A DNA stretch of 64,000 nt, taken from Demequina litorisediminis. GTDB lineage: Bacteria > Actinomycetota > Actinomycetes > Actinomycetales > Demequinaceae. Under the pieces are notes generated by a model. The model saw nothing but the letters and a program-made list of their open reading frames with translations, did not search any database and had not been told where the DNA came from. This document shows positions 40,772-51,817 of this stretch, piece by piece. How positions within the stretch are numbered: position 1 is the first letter of the stretch; every line of letters starts with the position of its first letter. The stretch is taken from NCBI RefSeq assembly GCF_030161615.1, contig NZ_BSUN01000001.1, forward strand, positions 2,356,001 through 2,420,000, given 5' to 3'. Position numbers and translations under genes: made by a program.

Positions 40772-42461
40772 GTGACTTTCCACCCCGAGCCTGACCGAGC
40801 CCCCGCCCTCGAACCCGGGACCCTGCGCATCGTGCCGCTGGGCGGCCTGGGCGAGGTGGGCCGCAACATGACGGTCTTCGAGATCGATGGCCGTCTTCTC
40901 ATCGTCGACTGCGGCGTGCTGTTCCCCGAGGACCACCAGCCCGGCGTCGACCTGATCCTTCCGGACTTCGCCTACATCGAGGACCGCGTCGACGACATCG
41001 AGGGCATCGTCCTCACCCACGGCCACGAGGACCACATCGGTGCCGTGCCCTACCTGCTGCGCCTGCGCCAGGACATCCCGATCATCGGCTCGCAGCTGAC
41101 CCTCGCGTTCATCGAGGCAAAGTTGCAGGAGCACCGCATCAAGCCGCTCACCCTCGCCGTCAAGGAGGGCCAGGAGGAGCAGGCTCGGGAAGTTCGGCCT
41201 CGAGTTCGTCGCCGTGAACCACTCGATCCCGGATGCGCTCGCGGTGTTCATCACCACGTCCGCTGGCACGGTGCTCGGCACGGGCGACTTCAAGATGGAC
41301 CAGCCTGCCGCTCGACGGGCGCATCACCGACCTACGCGCGTTCGCGAAGCCTAGGCGAGCGAGGCGTGGACCTGTTCATGACGGACTCGACCAACGCCGA
41401 GTCGCCCGGCTTCACCGCGTCCGAGGTGGAGATCACCCCGGTCCTGGACCAGACGTTCGCTCAGGCCACCGGCCGGATCGTGGTCGCGAGCTTCTCGAGC
41501 CACGTGCACCGCGTCCAGCAGGTCATCAACGCCGCCCACGCACACGGACGTCGGGTGGCCTTTGTGGGCCGCTCGATGGTGCGCAACATGAACATCGCCG
41601 CCGACCTCGGCTACCTCAAGGTGCCGGCGAACATCCTCATCGATGCCAAGAAGGCCGATGACCTCCCGCCCGAGAAGATCGTGTACATGTGCACCGGTTC
41701 CCAGGGCGAGCCGATGGCGGCGCTCAGCCGCATCGCCAGCCTCGATCACAAGGCTCCGCGTGGGGCCCGGCGACCTCGTGGTGCTCGCCTCGTCGCTCAT
41801 CCCCGGCAACGAGAATGCCGTGTTCCGCGTCATCAACGGCCTGATGCGCCTGGGCGCGACGGTGGTGCACCAGGGCAGCGCGCGCGTGCACGTGTCCGGC
41901 CACGCGAGCGCCGGCGAGCCTGCTGTACTGCTACAACATCGTGCGCCCCAAGAACGTCATGCCCATCCACGGCGAGGTGCGTCACCTGTTGGCCAACGGC
42001 AAGCTCGCGATGAAGACCGGCGTGCCCGAGGCGAACGTCATGTTCGCCGAGAACGGCGTGGCGGTGGACCTGAAGGACGGCGTCGCGAAGGTGGTGGGCG
42101 CTGTCGAGGTGCACAACGTGTACGTCGATGGCTCGTCGGTGGGTGAGATCACCGACACCGAGCCTGAAGGACCGCCGCATCCTGTCGGAGGAGGGCTTCG
42201 TGTCCGTCTTCGCGGTGGTCGACTCGTCCAACGGCACGGTCGTGTCCGGCCCCGAGGTTCATGCCCGCGGCCTCGCGGAAGACGATTCGGTGTTCGACGC
42301 GATCCTGCCCAAGATTAAGAGCGCGCTCGAGGAGGCCGCGGCTACCGGCACCGCCGACAACCACCAGTTGCAGCAGGTGATGCGACGCGTGCTCGGCCGC
42401 TACGTGGGGACCAAGCCTGCGTCGGCGCCCGATGATCATCCCGATCGTCATCGAGTCCTGA
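40772..42461 (+). CDS. rnj: Ribonuclease J (seven insertions)
   Basis: Metallo-beta-lactamase/beta-CASP ribonuclease with 5'-3' exo and endo activity. GTG 40772 with TAAGGAG upstream. LRIVPLGGLGEVGRNMTVFE, zinc motif THGHEDHIGAV, LGTGDFKMDQLPLDGR, TDSTNAESPGF, and beta-CASP sequences VASFSSHVHRVQQV, CTGSQGEPMAAL, HVSGHASAGELLYCYN, KNVMPIHGEVRHL. Extra bases at CAGGCTC 41180-41186, CAGCCTG 41301-41307, AAGCCT 41347-41352, AAGGCTC 41750-41756, GAGCCTG 41916-41922, GAGCCTG 42160-42166 and AAGCCTG 42413-42419. Corrected 560 aa, ending RRRPMIIPIVIES. Confidence 0.95.
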
Positions 42462-42475
42462 GAGCGATCCGCGCA

Positions 42476-42501
42476 CGCGCGGGGTGGCAACACCCCGCGC
42501 G
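42476..42501 (+). terminator. Intrinsic terminator after the RNase J gene
   Basis: Perfect 11-bp stem CGCGCGGGGTG (42476-42486), GCAA tetraloop, CACCCCGCGCG (42491-42501), 15 nt after the rnj stop. No U-tract. Confidence 0.8.
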
Positions 42502-42514
42502 GCGGATGCGGCGG

Positions 42515-42520
42515 TATGGT
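42515..42520 (+). promoter_or_regulatory. -10 hexamer of leaderless type upstream of ftsK
   Basis: TATGGT ending 8 nt before the ATG at 42529. No ribosome-binding site. Confidence 0.4.
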
Positions 42521-42528
42521 CCGGGACC

Positions 42529-45168
42529 ATGGCACCTTCACGCCCTGCGAGCGCCGGCAGTAAGCCTGCGGCCAAGCGTGCCCCCGCAAAGGGCGGCTCG
42601 GCCAAGAATGCACCTCAGCAGCCGCCTGCCATTTTGCGTGGCATCGCGGCGCTCGGCAGAGGCGTCTCCGGCGCCGTCGGGTCGGGAGTCAGGTCCATCG
42701 GCCATGGAGCGCGTGAAGTGAGCCCCGAGGTGCGCCGCGACGGCCAGGCCATCCTCCTCATCATCGCGTCGATCCTCATCGCCGCTCGCGAATGGTTCGG
42801 GATGCCCAGGCCTGGGCCGGGACCGCCATCCACTTCCTTGTCGCCGGTGCCGTGGGCATCGTCGCGATCCTGCTGCCCATCCCGCTCACGGCACTCGCGA
42901 TTCGCCTGTTCCGTGCGCCCCAGGAGGAACAGGCGAACCACCGCCTGACGCTGGGCGCGTTCATCCTGGTCCTCACCGTGACCGGCCTCATCGCCATCGC
43001 CGAGGGCACGCCGAGCCCGTCCGGAGGCTGGGACGCGATGCGCGACGCCGGCGGCCTGCTGGGTTGGATCATCGGCAACGGACTTGCGAACCTGCTCTCG
43101 ACGCCGCTGGCGGTGATCGTGCTCATCCTGCTCACGCTGTTGGGTGTCCTCGTCGTGGTCGGCATGCCGATCCGTGACCTGGTGGCCCTGGTGCGCGAGC
43201 GTTTCGGCTCCCACCACGATGCGCAGGACGACACCCTTGACCTGCCCGAGCATCGGACCCTCGCCCGCGGCCCCGAGCCCAAGGCCCCCAAGAAGCGTCG
43301 CAGCCTGCTGCCCGGAAGGCGAGCGGACGACGTCGCGGAACCCGATCTCGACGCCTATGAGGCGGACCACGCCTTCGACACCTCGGTGGACCGTGCCGCT
43401 CGCGCCGATGCGCCGACGGCCGTCTACGACGTCGACGGATACGACGACGAGGACGCGCCGCCCACGCAGGCGACGGAGGTCCTCACCACGACCACCGGCC
43501 CCGTCTCGCCCTATGCGGACGACGAGGAGCCTCCCCGAGGACGTGCTCGACGGCGAGGACATCGCCACGCAGGAGCATCCCGCGCCCCGCACCACCAGCC
43601 TGGTGCCCGCTGGGCAGCAGGGTGAACTCGAGAACTCCCGCCCCTACGTCCTGCCCAGCATGGACGCGCTGGTTCAGGGCGCGCCGCACAAGGCGCGCTC
43701 GGCAGCGAACGACCGCGTGGTCGAGGCTTTGACCGCGGTGCTGGACGACTTCGGTGTCGACGCCACGGTCACCGGCTTCACCCGTGGACCGACCGTCACC
43801 CGCTACGAGGTAGAGCCTCGGACAGGGCGTGAAAGTTGAGCGCATCACCAACCTGTCGAAGAACATCGCCTACGCCGTGGCGAGCCCCGATGTGCGCATC
43901 CTTTCGCCGATTCCTGGCAAGAAGGCGATCGGTATCGAGATCCCCAACGTGGACCGCGAGACGGTCGCGCTGGGCGACGTGCTCCGTTCCACCGCGGCTC
44001 AGAAGAACGATCACCCGATGGCGATCGGCATCGGCAAGGACGTCGAGGGTGGCTACGTGCTCGCCAACCTCGCCAAGATGCCTCACCTCCTGGTCGCGGG
44101 TGCGACGGGCGCCGGTAAGTCGTCCTTCGTGAACTCCATGATCACGTCCATCCTGATGCGTGCGACGCCCGATGAGGTGCGCATGGTGCTCGTGGACCCC
44201 AAGCGCGTCGAGCCTCACCATTTACGAGGGCATCCCGCATCTCATCACCCCCATCATCACCGACCCCAAGAAGGCCGCGCAGGCCCTGGAGTGGGTGGTG
44301 AAGGAGATGGACATGCGCTACGACGACCTGGCGATGTTCGGCTTCAAGCACGTGGACGACTTCAACAAGGCGGTGCGCTCGGGCAAGGTGAAGCCCCTGC
44401 CCGGTTCCAACCGCGTGCTCACCACCTACCCGTACCTCCTGGTCATCGTTGACGAGTTGGCGGACCTCATGATGGTGGCGCCTCGCGACGTGGACGAGTC
44501 GATCCAGCGCATCACGCAGGCGGCGCGCGCGGCGGGCATCCACCTGGTGCTTGCCACGCAGCGTCCGTCGGTGGACATCATCACGGGCACCATCAAGGCC
44601 AACGTGCCCAGCCGTCTTGCGTTTGCGACGTCGTCGCTCGCGGACTCGCGCGTGGTGCTCGACATGCCGGGCGCGGAGAAGGCTCATCGGCCAGGGAGAC
44701 GCCCTGTTCCTGCCGATGGGGGAGTCCAAGCCGATGCGTGTGCAGGGCTCGTGGGTGTCCGAGACGGAGATCCACGCGGCCGTGGAGCACACCAAGCGCC
44801 AGGCCGACCCGGAGTATCGCGACGACGTCACCCAGGCGGCAGCGTCCGCCGTTGTCGCGGAGGACATCGGCGACGATCTCGACGACCTCATCGCCGCCGC
44901 TGAACTAGTCATCACGACTCAGGCTCGGTTCCACCTCGATGCTGCAGCGCAAGGCTCAAGATGGGCTTCGCCAAGGCCGGCCGCCTGATGGACCTGCTGG
45001 AGACCCGCGAGATCGTGGGACCGTCGCAGGGCTCGAAGGCTCGCGACGTCTTGGTGCGTCCTGACGACCTCGCCGGAACTCTCGCTATCCTTCGGGGAGA
45101 AGCCCGCGTCCGCGGGCGACCCGGGCATCGACGAGGAGGCTGAGGACGCACCGTGGGAGGACTCGTAG
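42529..45168 (+). CDS. ftsK: DNA translocase FtsK/SpoIIIE (about nine indels)
   Basis: Septal DNA pump coordinating chromosome segregation with division. Basic N-terminus ([20 protein letters not shown]), four or so membrane helices (~residues 65-220), acidic linker, alpha/beta motor: [17 protein letters not shown] (Walker A), [19 protein letters not shown] (Walker B), [20 protein letters not shown], and C-terminal gamma winged helix [20 protein letters not shown]. Indels: AGGCCTGG 42808-42815 (+2), 43527-43533, 43813-43819, 44210-44216, 44679-44685, 44920-44926, 44951-44957, and a G-run indel near 45095. The true end reads DAPWEDS at 45168; ~876 aa. Confidence 0.93.
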
Positions 45169-45189
45169 AGCCTGTTCCAGCGGCCAGCC

Positions 45190-47436
45190 GTGGCCGTGAC
45201 GGTCACCGTTTTGGTCCTCGTCCTCGCGGCGCTCGCGCTCTACTTCTTCTGGCGTTCTCACCGCGCCCGCCTTGCTCGCGATCAGGTGGTGGCGCGGGAG
45301 CGCCGCCTCCAGCGGCAGTTCGAGGCGGTGATGTCCTCCACGCGCGACGGCATTCTCATCGTCACCCAGAGTGATGAGATCGCGTTGCTGTCGGACGTGG
45401 CCGCGTCGGTCCTTGGCGTTTCGCGGGCCGATGCCGTGGGACGGCCGCTATCGCGCCTGGCCCTGAAGGCCGTGGACGACCGTGTGGTGCCTATCCTTCT
45501 GCGCCAGGCGTTCGGCATCGGGACCAACGACGTGGCGCCTCGCATCGTGGGCGTGCCGGGCAGGCGCGGGGCCGAGGACATCCGGTGGGTGCAGGTGCGC
45601 GCCCGGCTGGTGCCCGAGGGTCTCGACGACGGCCCCGTGACCGTGGTGACCATCATGGACACCTCCGGCCTGCGGGAGGCCGCGGAGGCGATCAGCCGCT
45701 CGGATGCCCAGTTCCGCAAGGCGATGGAGAACGCGCCGGTGGGGATGGCGCTGGTCGATCTTGAGTGGCGCCTCATGGAGGTCAACCGCGCGTTCGCCGA
45801 AATGATGGGCTCGACAGTTGCCTCGCTGCGCGGCACGCCGTTCAGTGCCCTCAGCCACCCCCAGGACCTCCGTGCTGAGGCCGATCACCTCCAGCGTCTA
45901 TATGAGGGACACCAGAACCGGTTCAGCGTCGAGAAGCGCTACGTGCGTGCCGACGGCAATGTGGTGTGGGCCGTCCTCGACGTGGGTCTCGTGCGGTACG
46001 CCGGTGGGGCTCCGGACCACTACGTGGTGCAGGTGCGCGACTCGACCGACGACCGCATGCACACCGAGCCTGATGGCTCACCGCGCGATGCACGATCCGC
46101 TGACGGGACTCGCGAACCGCACGCTGCTGCACGAGGTGCTGCAGGAAGTGCTGGACCAGCCCGACCCTGACAAGCGCGTGGGGGCCATGGCGGTGGACCT
46201 CGACGGCTTCAAGGCGCTCAACGACCGCTTCGGACACGCCACGGGCGACAGCGCGCTCGCGCATGTGGCGGGCGTGCTGCGCGCCGCCACGGGTGGGCAT
46301 GGCACCGTGGCCCGCATCGGCGGGGACGAGTTCGTCATCGTGGTGCAGGACGCGGACTGTTCCAAGACCATGTATTCGATCGCGTCGGCCATCCACGACG
46401 GACTCAAGCGGCCGATGCCGGTCAAGCGTCACCAGTTGACGCTGCACGCGTCGATCGGCATCGCGTTGGCCGATGAGGAGACGGTCGCGGGCGGCGCCTC
46501 GACGCTGCTGAGCGCCGCCGATGCCGCGATGTACCGGGCCAAGCAGACCGGCAAGTCGCGGACCGAGGTGTTCGATTCGTCGATGCACACGGCGTCGGAC
46601 ACGTCGACCGCGATCATGGCCGAGCTCGCCGATGGCATCGAGCGCGGCGAGCCTGGTGCTCCACTATCAGCCGATTCTCGAGCCTCGCGACCAGGACGGT
46701 CGTGGGCTACGAGGCCCTGGTGCGGTGGCAGCACCCGACGCGCGGCATGCTCCTGCCGGGGGCGTTCCTGCCGCACCTGAACGACCGCTCGCTGTCGACG
46801 CGGCTCGGCGCCGCGCTCGTGGATCAGGCCGCACGGTTCCTTGCGGAGGGGCCGAGCCAGCACACGTGGGTCTCGCTGAACGTGTCTGCCGATCAGTTGG
46901 GCGACTCCGAGTTCGCGGACCGGGTCCTGTCCGCCATCGGGAGGCATCACCTGAGCCCGCAGCGGCTCGTGGTCGAACTCACCGAGGCATCCCTCGTCGC
47001 TCCGAACACACGTATCCGTCACGAATTGACCGAGCTTCGCAACGCGGGCGTCCCCATCCTGCTCGACGATTTCGGCACGGGCGTCTCGCCGCTGAGTTAC
47101 CTGCGCGATCTTCCCGTCTCGGGGGTGAAACTCGACATGTCGTTCGTCGCGGGCATCCCCGAGGACCCTGCGGGCGCGCGCGTGTCGAGGGCTCTTGGTG
47201 CCCTCGCCCGTGAACTTGGGTTGGCGACCATTGCCGAGGGCATCGAAACCGAGGCGCAGGCCGAGTTTTTGGCGCAGTGTGGGTGGCGCTATGGCCAGGG
47301 CTGGCTGTTTGGTGTCGCGCAGCACGCGCAGGCGATCATCGACCACGGCACGCCCGTGGTGTCCAGCCTGATCGATCCGCGCCCCTACGACGCGGCGACG
47401 CCGCTCGACTTCGGGGCCACCGAGCCCACGCCCTGA
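45190..47436 (+). CDS. Membrane PAS-GGDEF-EAL cyclic-di-GMP protein (three indels)
   Basis: One N-terminal helix (TVTVLVLVLAALALYFFW), two PAS domains (~residues 40-165 and 175-290; MENAPVGMALVDLEWRLMEV), GGDEF (MHDPLTGLANRTLLHEVL, VDLDGFKALNDRFGH, RIGGDEFVIVVQD) and EAL (YEALVRWQHPTRGMLLPGAF, LLDDFGTGVSPLSYLRDLPV, ATIAEGIETEAQAEFL). Both GGDEF and EAL active-site motifs look intact, so synthesis, hydrolysis or both are possible. Extra bases at GAGCCTG 46066-46072, GAGCCTG 46649-46655 and GAGCCTC 46680-46686; corrected 747 aa. GTG start 22 nt after ftsK. Confidence 0.92.
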
Positions 47437-48838
47437 CAGTCGGCGCCGCGCCTCGGCGTTGCAGCAGGTAGGGCGTCGGGGTGGCAGAAGCCGATGCCGA
47501 CTCAGCGAGGGCATCGGCCGTCCGTGCCCGCACGGTGACGGTGTCGGCGAGCGCGGTCGGCACGGCATCGAGCCGGGGGCGTCGTCACCCACGGCCTCGG
47601 CGACCCTGGCGTGACGGACCTTGGCCTCCTCGGCGCTCAGCGTGCCCGCGCCGTCGTCCAGGATGTCGCCGAGGACATACATCCGGTGGCCGCCGAGGCG
47701 ATCGACGGTGACCCCTGCCCACGAGGCGTCCACGCTGACGTCGCCATCGGGGTCGACGGCGAAGGTGGCCTCGAGGAGCACGCCGGAGTTGGTGTTGGCC
47801 ACGCAACACTGCGAGTCCTGGTTTGAGACGAAATTGCCCAGGCCAAACGCGGTCCACATCCCGTCCCCGCCGGGTCCGCCGTCGAGCAGTTCGATGGGCT
47901 GCGGCACGTGGGCGTGGTGGCCGATGTACAGATCGACCTCGCCCGAGTCCGCGATCTGCTGAGCGATGGAGCGTTGCGCCTCGGTGGGTTCCGTCATGTA
48001 TTCGACACAGCAGTGGACGGAGGCGAGCACCACGTCCGCGCCCTGGTCGCGCGCCGTCTCGGCCGCGTCAATGATGGGGGCGACGTCGGTGGCGTTCGCG
48101 TCAAAGGTGTTGACCGACCACGGCTTGCCCTCGGGCACGGGAAGCCCGTTCAGGCCATACGTGTACGAGATGTGCGCCACCGTGACGGTGCGGTCGGACG
48201 CCGTGACGTCGTACAGCCTGAGTCACGGCCGCTTCGTCCTCGGTACGGGCGGTGCCCGCGAAGCCCATACCCGCCGCTTCGAGGCCGTCGTCGGTCACGA
48301 CCAGGCCGTCGAAGCCGCGGTCGACCGAATGGTTGGACGCCGTCGAGCAGCCGTCAAAGCCCGCGTCATCGAGGTCGCCGACGAGTTCCTCAGGGGCGGC
48401 GAACACGGGATAGCCCGAGGCCACGCCGTCAGGCGAGATCGGCGTCTCGAGGTGGCACAGCCCGAGATCCGCACCCGCGATCCACGGCGAGATCCCCTCA
48501 AAGAGCGGCGAAAAGTCGATGCCGCTGTCCGTGGTTGCCGAGCGCACCACCGGCATATGGGGCAGCACGTCTCCGCCGGCCACCAGGCTGAAGGTGACGG
48601 TGGGTGCCGTGGTCGGGGTGGGGCTCGGAGAGGCGGCCGATGCGCTGGGCACTGGGCTCGGCGAGGGGGACTCGGTCGCGACGCTGGGGGCAGCCGCGGG
48701 AGCATCATCTGGCCTGGTGGAGCCGCCCGCCACGGTGCCGACGGCCACGCCAAGGATGGCGCACAGGGCGATCGCGACGGAGGGCAGGAGGAGCGAGCGG
48801 TGAGTGCTATGGGACGGGCGCGAACGCATGCGGGCCAT
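47336..48838 (-). CDS. CapA-like (poly-gamma-glutamate synthesis type) exported metallophosphatase-fold protein; 3' end uncertain
   Basis: N-terminal signal anchor (LLLPSVAIALCAILGVAVGT), Ser/Pro/Thr linker, then the CapA fold: TFSLVAGGDVLPHMPVVRSA, DLGLCHLETPIS, GCSTASNHSVDRGFDGL, ASVHCCVEYMTEP, LYIGHHAHVPQPIELLDG, GLGNFVSNQDSQCC. Asp/His ligands of the family are present. Extra base at plus-strand CAGCCTG 48214-48220 (VTQLYDVTASDRT expected) and a further indel near 47570-47575. After that the C-terminal Ala/Thr-rich tail has no clear stop before the facing EAL gene, so 47336 is only the first stop in the best frame. Start ATG 48838 or 48829. Confidence 0.75.
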
Positions 48839-48883
48839 TATGGTGCCCGCGTCGACATGGTGTGAGGGACGCCCCGCTGCGAC

Positions 48884-48889
48884 TAGGGT
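48884..48889 (+). promoter_or_regulatory. -10 hexamer of leaderless type upstream of pgsA
   Basis: TAGGGT ending 7 nt before the GTG at 48897; no ribosome-binding site. Confidence 0.5.
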
Positions 48890-48896
48890 GGGGCGG

Positions 48897-49467
48897 GTGA
48901 CCGCCAGCCTCCCCAACGCGATCACCGCGCTGCGTCTGCTCGTGGTGCCGATCGCCGTGGTGCTCCTCGTCGCCGATGACGGCGCTGAGGGAGCCGCGCG
49001 TTGGTGGGCCCTGGTGCTGGTGGCGTTCGCCGCCGCCACCGACTGGCTCGATGGTTACCTTGCCCGTCGTTGGGAAGTGGTGTCGCCCTTCGGGAAGCCT
49101 GGCCGACCCGATCGCGGACAAGGCGCTTGTCCTTGGCGTGCTTGCCTGCCTCGTCGTCGTCGACGGGATCCCGTGGTGGCCGCTGGCGATTCTCGTCGTC
49201 CGCGAGGTGGGGGTGACGGTGGGAAGGCTCGCCGTCGCGTCCGAAGTCGTCATTCCGGCATCGCGCGGCGGCAAGATCAAGACCACTCTTCAGTTGGTCT
49301 CGCTGCTGATGTTCCTGGTACCCGGTGCGCCGGCGTGGTTCGACGCCATCGCCTGGTGGGTGCTGGTCGCCGCAGCGATCGTCGCGGTGGTGACGGGCAT
49401 CGACTACGCGCGCACCATTGCCGCTGCGGTGAAGGCGCACCGTAGGCACACCGATGCCCGCGCCTGA
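48897..49467 (+). CDS. pgsA: CDP-diacylglycerol-glycerol-3-phosphate 3-phosphatidyltransferase (one indel)
   Basis: Makes phosphatidylglycerol phosphate from the CDP-DAG supplied by CdsA. Starts MTASLPNAITALRLLVVPIA; the CDP-alcohol phosphotransferase signature is DWLDGYLARRWEVVSPFGK followed by LADPIADK (D-G-x2-A-R-x8-G-x3-D-x3-D). Several membrane helices. An extra C at AAGCCTG 49095-49101 splits that motif. Corrected 189 aa. Its last 14 bases overlap cinA. The ftsK/pgsA/cinA/clgR/recA order is conserved in actinobacteria; here two genes are inserted after ftsK. Confidence 0.94.
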
Positions 49468-49969
49468 CGCGGCATCGGTCCTCGACGCCGCGCGCGCCGC
49501 GGGCGCGACGCTCGCCTGTGCGGAATCCCTGACAGGTGGAGCATTGTGCGCCGCGCTGGTGGAGGTTCCCGGAGCCTCGGACACGGTGCGGGGCGGGGTC
49601 GTCGCGTATGCCATCGACGTGAAGCGCGCCGTTCTCGGTGTGCCGCAGACGCTCCTTGACGAACAGGGCCCCGTGAGTGAGGCCGTGGCGGTCGCGATGG
49701 CGCGAGGCGTGCGGGACGCTCTCTCGGCGACCCTCGGGGTCGCCACCACCGGCGTGGCGGGCCCCGAAGGGCACGGTGGGCGCGAGCCCGGCACGGTGTG
49801 CCTTGCGGTGGCGTGGGACGAGGGCGCACGCGCGCTGACGGTCCGCCTCCCGGGGGACAGGACACGCGTGAGGTCCGGTGCGGTGGTCGCGGGGCTGGCG
49901 CTCCTGCACGCGGTGCTTGAGGGCCGCGCTGACGAGGGCTCCTGGAATCGGGGAACACAACTGAGGTAG
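49454..49969 (+). CDS. cinA: CinA C-terminal domain protein, nicotinamide-nucleotide amidohydrolase type
   Basis: 171 aa, single CinA domain without the N-terminal MoCF domain. Conserved TLACAESLTGGALCAALVEV, GASDTVRGGVVAYAIDVKRA, LGV, and TTGVAGPEGHGGREPGTVCL. PncC-type enzymes deamidate NMN in NAD recycling; the role in competence is historical. Located ahead of clgR-recA as usual. Uninterrupted. Overlaps pgsA by 14 bases. Confidence 0.9.
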   Translation: MPAPDAASVLDAARAAGATLACAESLTGGALCAALVEVPGASDTVRGGVVAYAIDVKRAVLGVPQTLLDEQGPVSEAVAVAMARGVRDALSATLGVATTGVAGPEGHGGREPGTVCLAVAWDEGARALTVRLPGDRTRVRSGAVVAGLALLHAVLEGRADEGSWNRGTQLR

Positions 49970-50030
49970 TCTGCGTTGAATCGGCGTGACCACCCATGTC
50001 ATTGCTGCATCGACCACGAGGAGGGGACGC

Positions 50031-50344
50031 ATGCCCGTGCTGCGCACCGAGATCGGAGATGTCCTTCGCGACGCTCGCCTGACCCAGGGCAAGACGCTGC
50101 GCGACATCTCGTCGGGTGCCCGGGTGTCCCTTGGCTACCTGTCGGAAGTGGAGCGCGGCCAGAAGGAAGCGTCCTCCGAACTGCTTGCCTCCATCTGCGA
50201 GGCGCTCGACGTGCCCATGTCCGCGATTCTTCGCGAGGTGTCCGACCGCTTCGAGACAGCCGAGGCCCTCGAGGGTGTCGCGGTCATGCCGTCGATTCCG
50301 GACACCGTTCCCGAGGCTCCTCGGCGAGCCTGCGCTCCCGCTAA
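50031..50344 (+). CDS. clgR: XRE-family regulator ClgR (two indels at the C-terminus)
   Basis: ClgR activates clp protease and stress genes in actinobacteria and is itself Clp-degraded through its C-terminal residues. GAGGAGGGG precedes the ATG at 50031. [60 protein letters not shown]. Extra bases at GAGGCTC 50313-50319 and GAGCCTG 50326-50332 hide the stop; corrected tail reads PELLGELRSR and ends TAA 50342-50344. 103 aa. DUF3046 starts at the next base. Confidence 0.9.
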
Positions 50345-50578
50345 GTGCGCCTCAGCGAGTTCTGGGCCCTCGCGGATGACGTGTTCGGGCCCACCTATGC
50401 CCGAAGCCTTGCCCGCGATCTCGCGCTGGACCGCTTTCACTCGCGCACCGTCACCGAGGTGCTCGAGGACGGAGTGCCCGTGCGCGATGTGTGGCACGCC
50501 TGGTGTGAGCAGATGGATGTGCCCTCGCGTCTGCGCGACGGGGGAGACCGCACGAGGATGATCCCTCCGCCTCGCTGA
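50345..50578 (+). CDS. DUF3046 protein
   Basis: 77 aa, [20 protein letters not shown], then [20 protein letters not shown] and [18 protein letters not shown]. This family is found almost only in actinobacteria just before recA; function unknown. GTG start abuts the clgR stop. Uninterrupted. Confidence 0.9.
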   Translation: MRLSEFWALADDVFGPTYARSLARDLALDRFHSRTVTEVLEDGVPVRDVWHAWCEQMDVPSRLRDGGDRTRMIPPPR

Positions 50579-50594
50579 CGGCGTGTCGCGCGCC

Positions 50595-50612
50595 ATCGAA
50601 CAGATGTTCGAT
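50595..50612. promoter_or_regulatory. LexA operator (SOS box) upstream of recA
   Basis: ATCGAACAGATGTTCGAT: exact fit to the actinobacterial consensus TCGAAC-N4-GTTCGA with 7-bp perfect arms. It lies 143 nt before the recA start in a 176-nt gap (50579-50754) that otherwise shows no gene. Confidence 0.9.
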
Positions 50613-50754
50613 TACTGTGGTGCACGGGAAACCGCGAGGACGCGCCTGTGCACAGGTGGCATGGCTTGCCCCCGCCCGATGTCACAGGCGCGTCGTAGCG
50701 TCTCACTCGTACCGCACCACACGGCAGCGATGCCACGAAGGACAAGGACAGGAC

Positions 50755-51817
50755 ATGGCACAGGCAGCAGACCGCGCGAAGGCACTTGAGGCTGCGCTCG
50801 GACAGATCGACCGTCAGTTCGGCAAGGGATCCGCGATGCGCCTGGGCGAGCGCAAGGCGGTCGCCATCGAGGCGATCCCCACCAGTTCCATCGCCCTCGA
50901 CATCGCCTTGGGTATCGGCGGCCTCCCGCGTGGCCGCATTGTCGAGATCTATGGCCCCGAGTCCTCCGGTAAGACCACCGTTGCACTCCACGCGGTCGCG
51001 AACATGCAGCGCCAGGGTGGCACCGCGGCGTTCATCGACGCCGAGCACGCGCTTGATCCCGAGTACGCCAGGAAGCTTGGCGTGGACACCGACAACCTGA
51101 TCATCTCGCAGCCCGACACGGGTGAGCAGGCGCTCGAGATTGCGGACATCCTGGTGCGTTCCGGCGGTGTCGACATCCTCGTGATCGACTCCGTCGCGGC
51201 GCTCGTGCCGAAGGCGGAGATCGAGGGCGAGATGGGAGACAGCCATGTCGGCCTCCAGGCCCGCCTCATGTCGCAGGCCCTGCGCAAGATCACCGGTGCC
51301 CTGAACAACACGGGTACCACCGCCATCTTCATCAACCAGCCTGCGCGAGAAGATCGGCGTCTTCTTCGGTTCGCCCGAGACCACCACCGGTGGAAAGGCG
51401 CTGAAGTTCTACGCCTCGGTGCGACTCGACGTGCGACGCATCGAGACCCTCAAGGAGGGCACCAACCCCGTGGGCAACCGCACCCGCGTCAAGGTGGTCA
51501 AGAACAAGATGGCTCCGCCCTTCAAGCAGGCCGAGTTCGACATTCTCTACGGCCAGGGCATCTCCAAGGAGGGTGGCATCATCGACCTCGGCGTGGAGCA
51601 CGGCTTCGTTAAGAAGTCCGGTGCCTGGTACACCTACGAGGGCGATCAGGCTCGGTCAGGGCAAGGAGAACTCACGTAACTTCCTGAAGGACAACCCGCA
51701 GGCTCGCCGACGAGATTGAGCTCAAGATCAAGCGCAAGCCTGGTGTCGGATCCACTCCCGAGGAGATCGCCGCGGAGGCGGCCGCTGACGCCGAGCAGGA
51801 GAGCCTCGACCTTCTGA
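50755..51817 (+). CDS. recA: RecA recombinase (four insertions)
   Basis: Homologous recombination and SOS co-protease. The ATG at 50755 begins [20 protein letters not shown]. Walker [40 protein letters not shown]2-adjacent [37 protein letters not shown]. Extra bases at CAGCCTG 51337-51343, CAGGCTC 51647-51653, CAGGCTC 51699-51705, and AGCCTC 51802-51807, the last hiding the true stop: AEQESSTF then TGA 51815-51817. Corrected length is 352 aa with the acidic tail. The stop overlaps recX (TGATG). Confidence 0.97.

Noticed and set aside
47336-47570. Separate small gene at the C-terminal tail of the CapA-like protein
   Set aside because: Best explained as the CapA tail after an indel; no independent start or motif.
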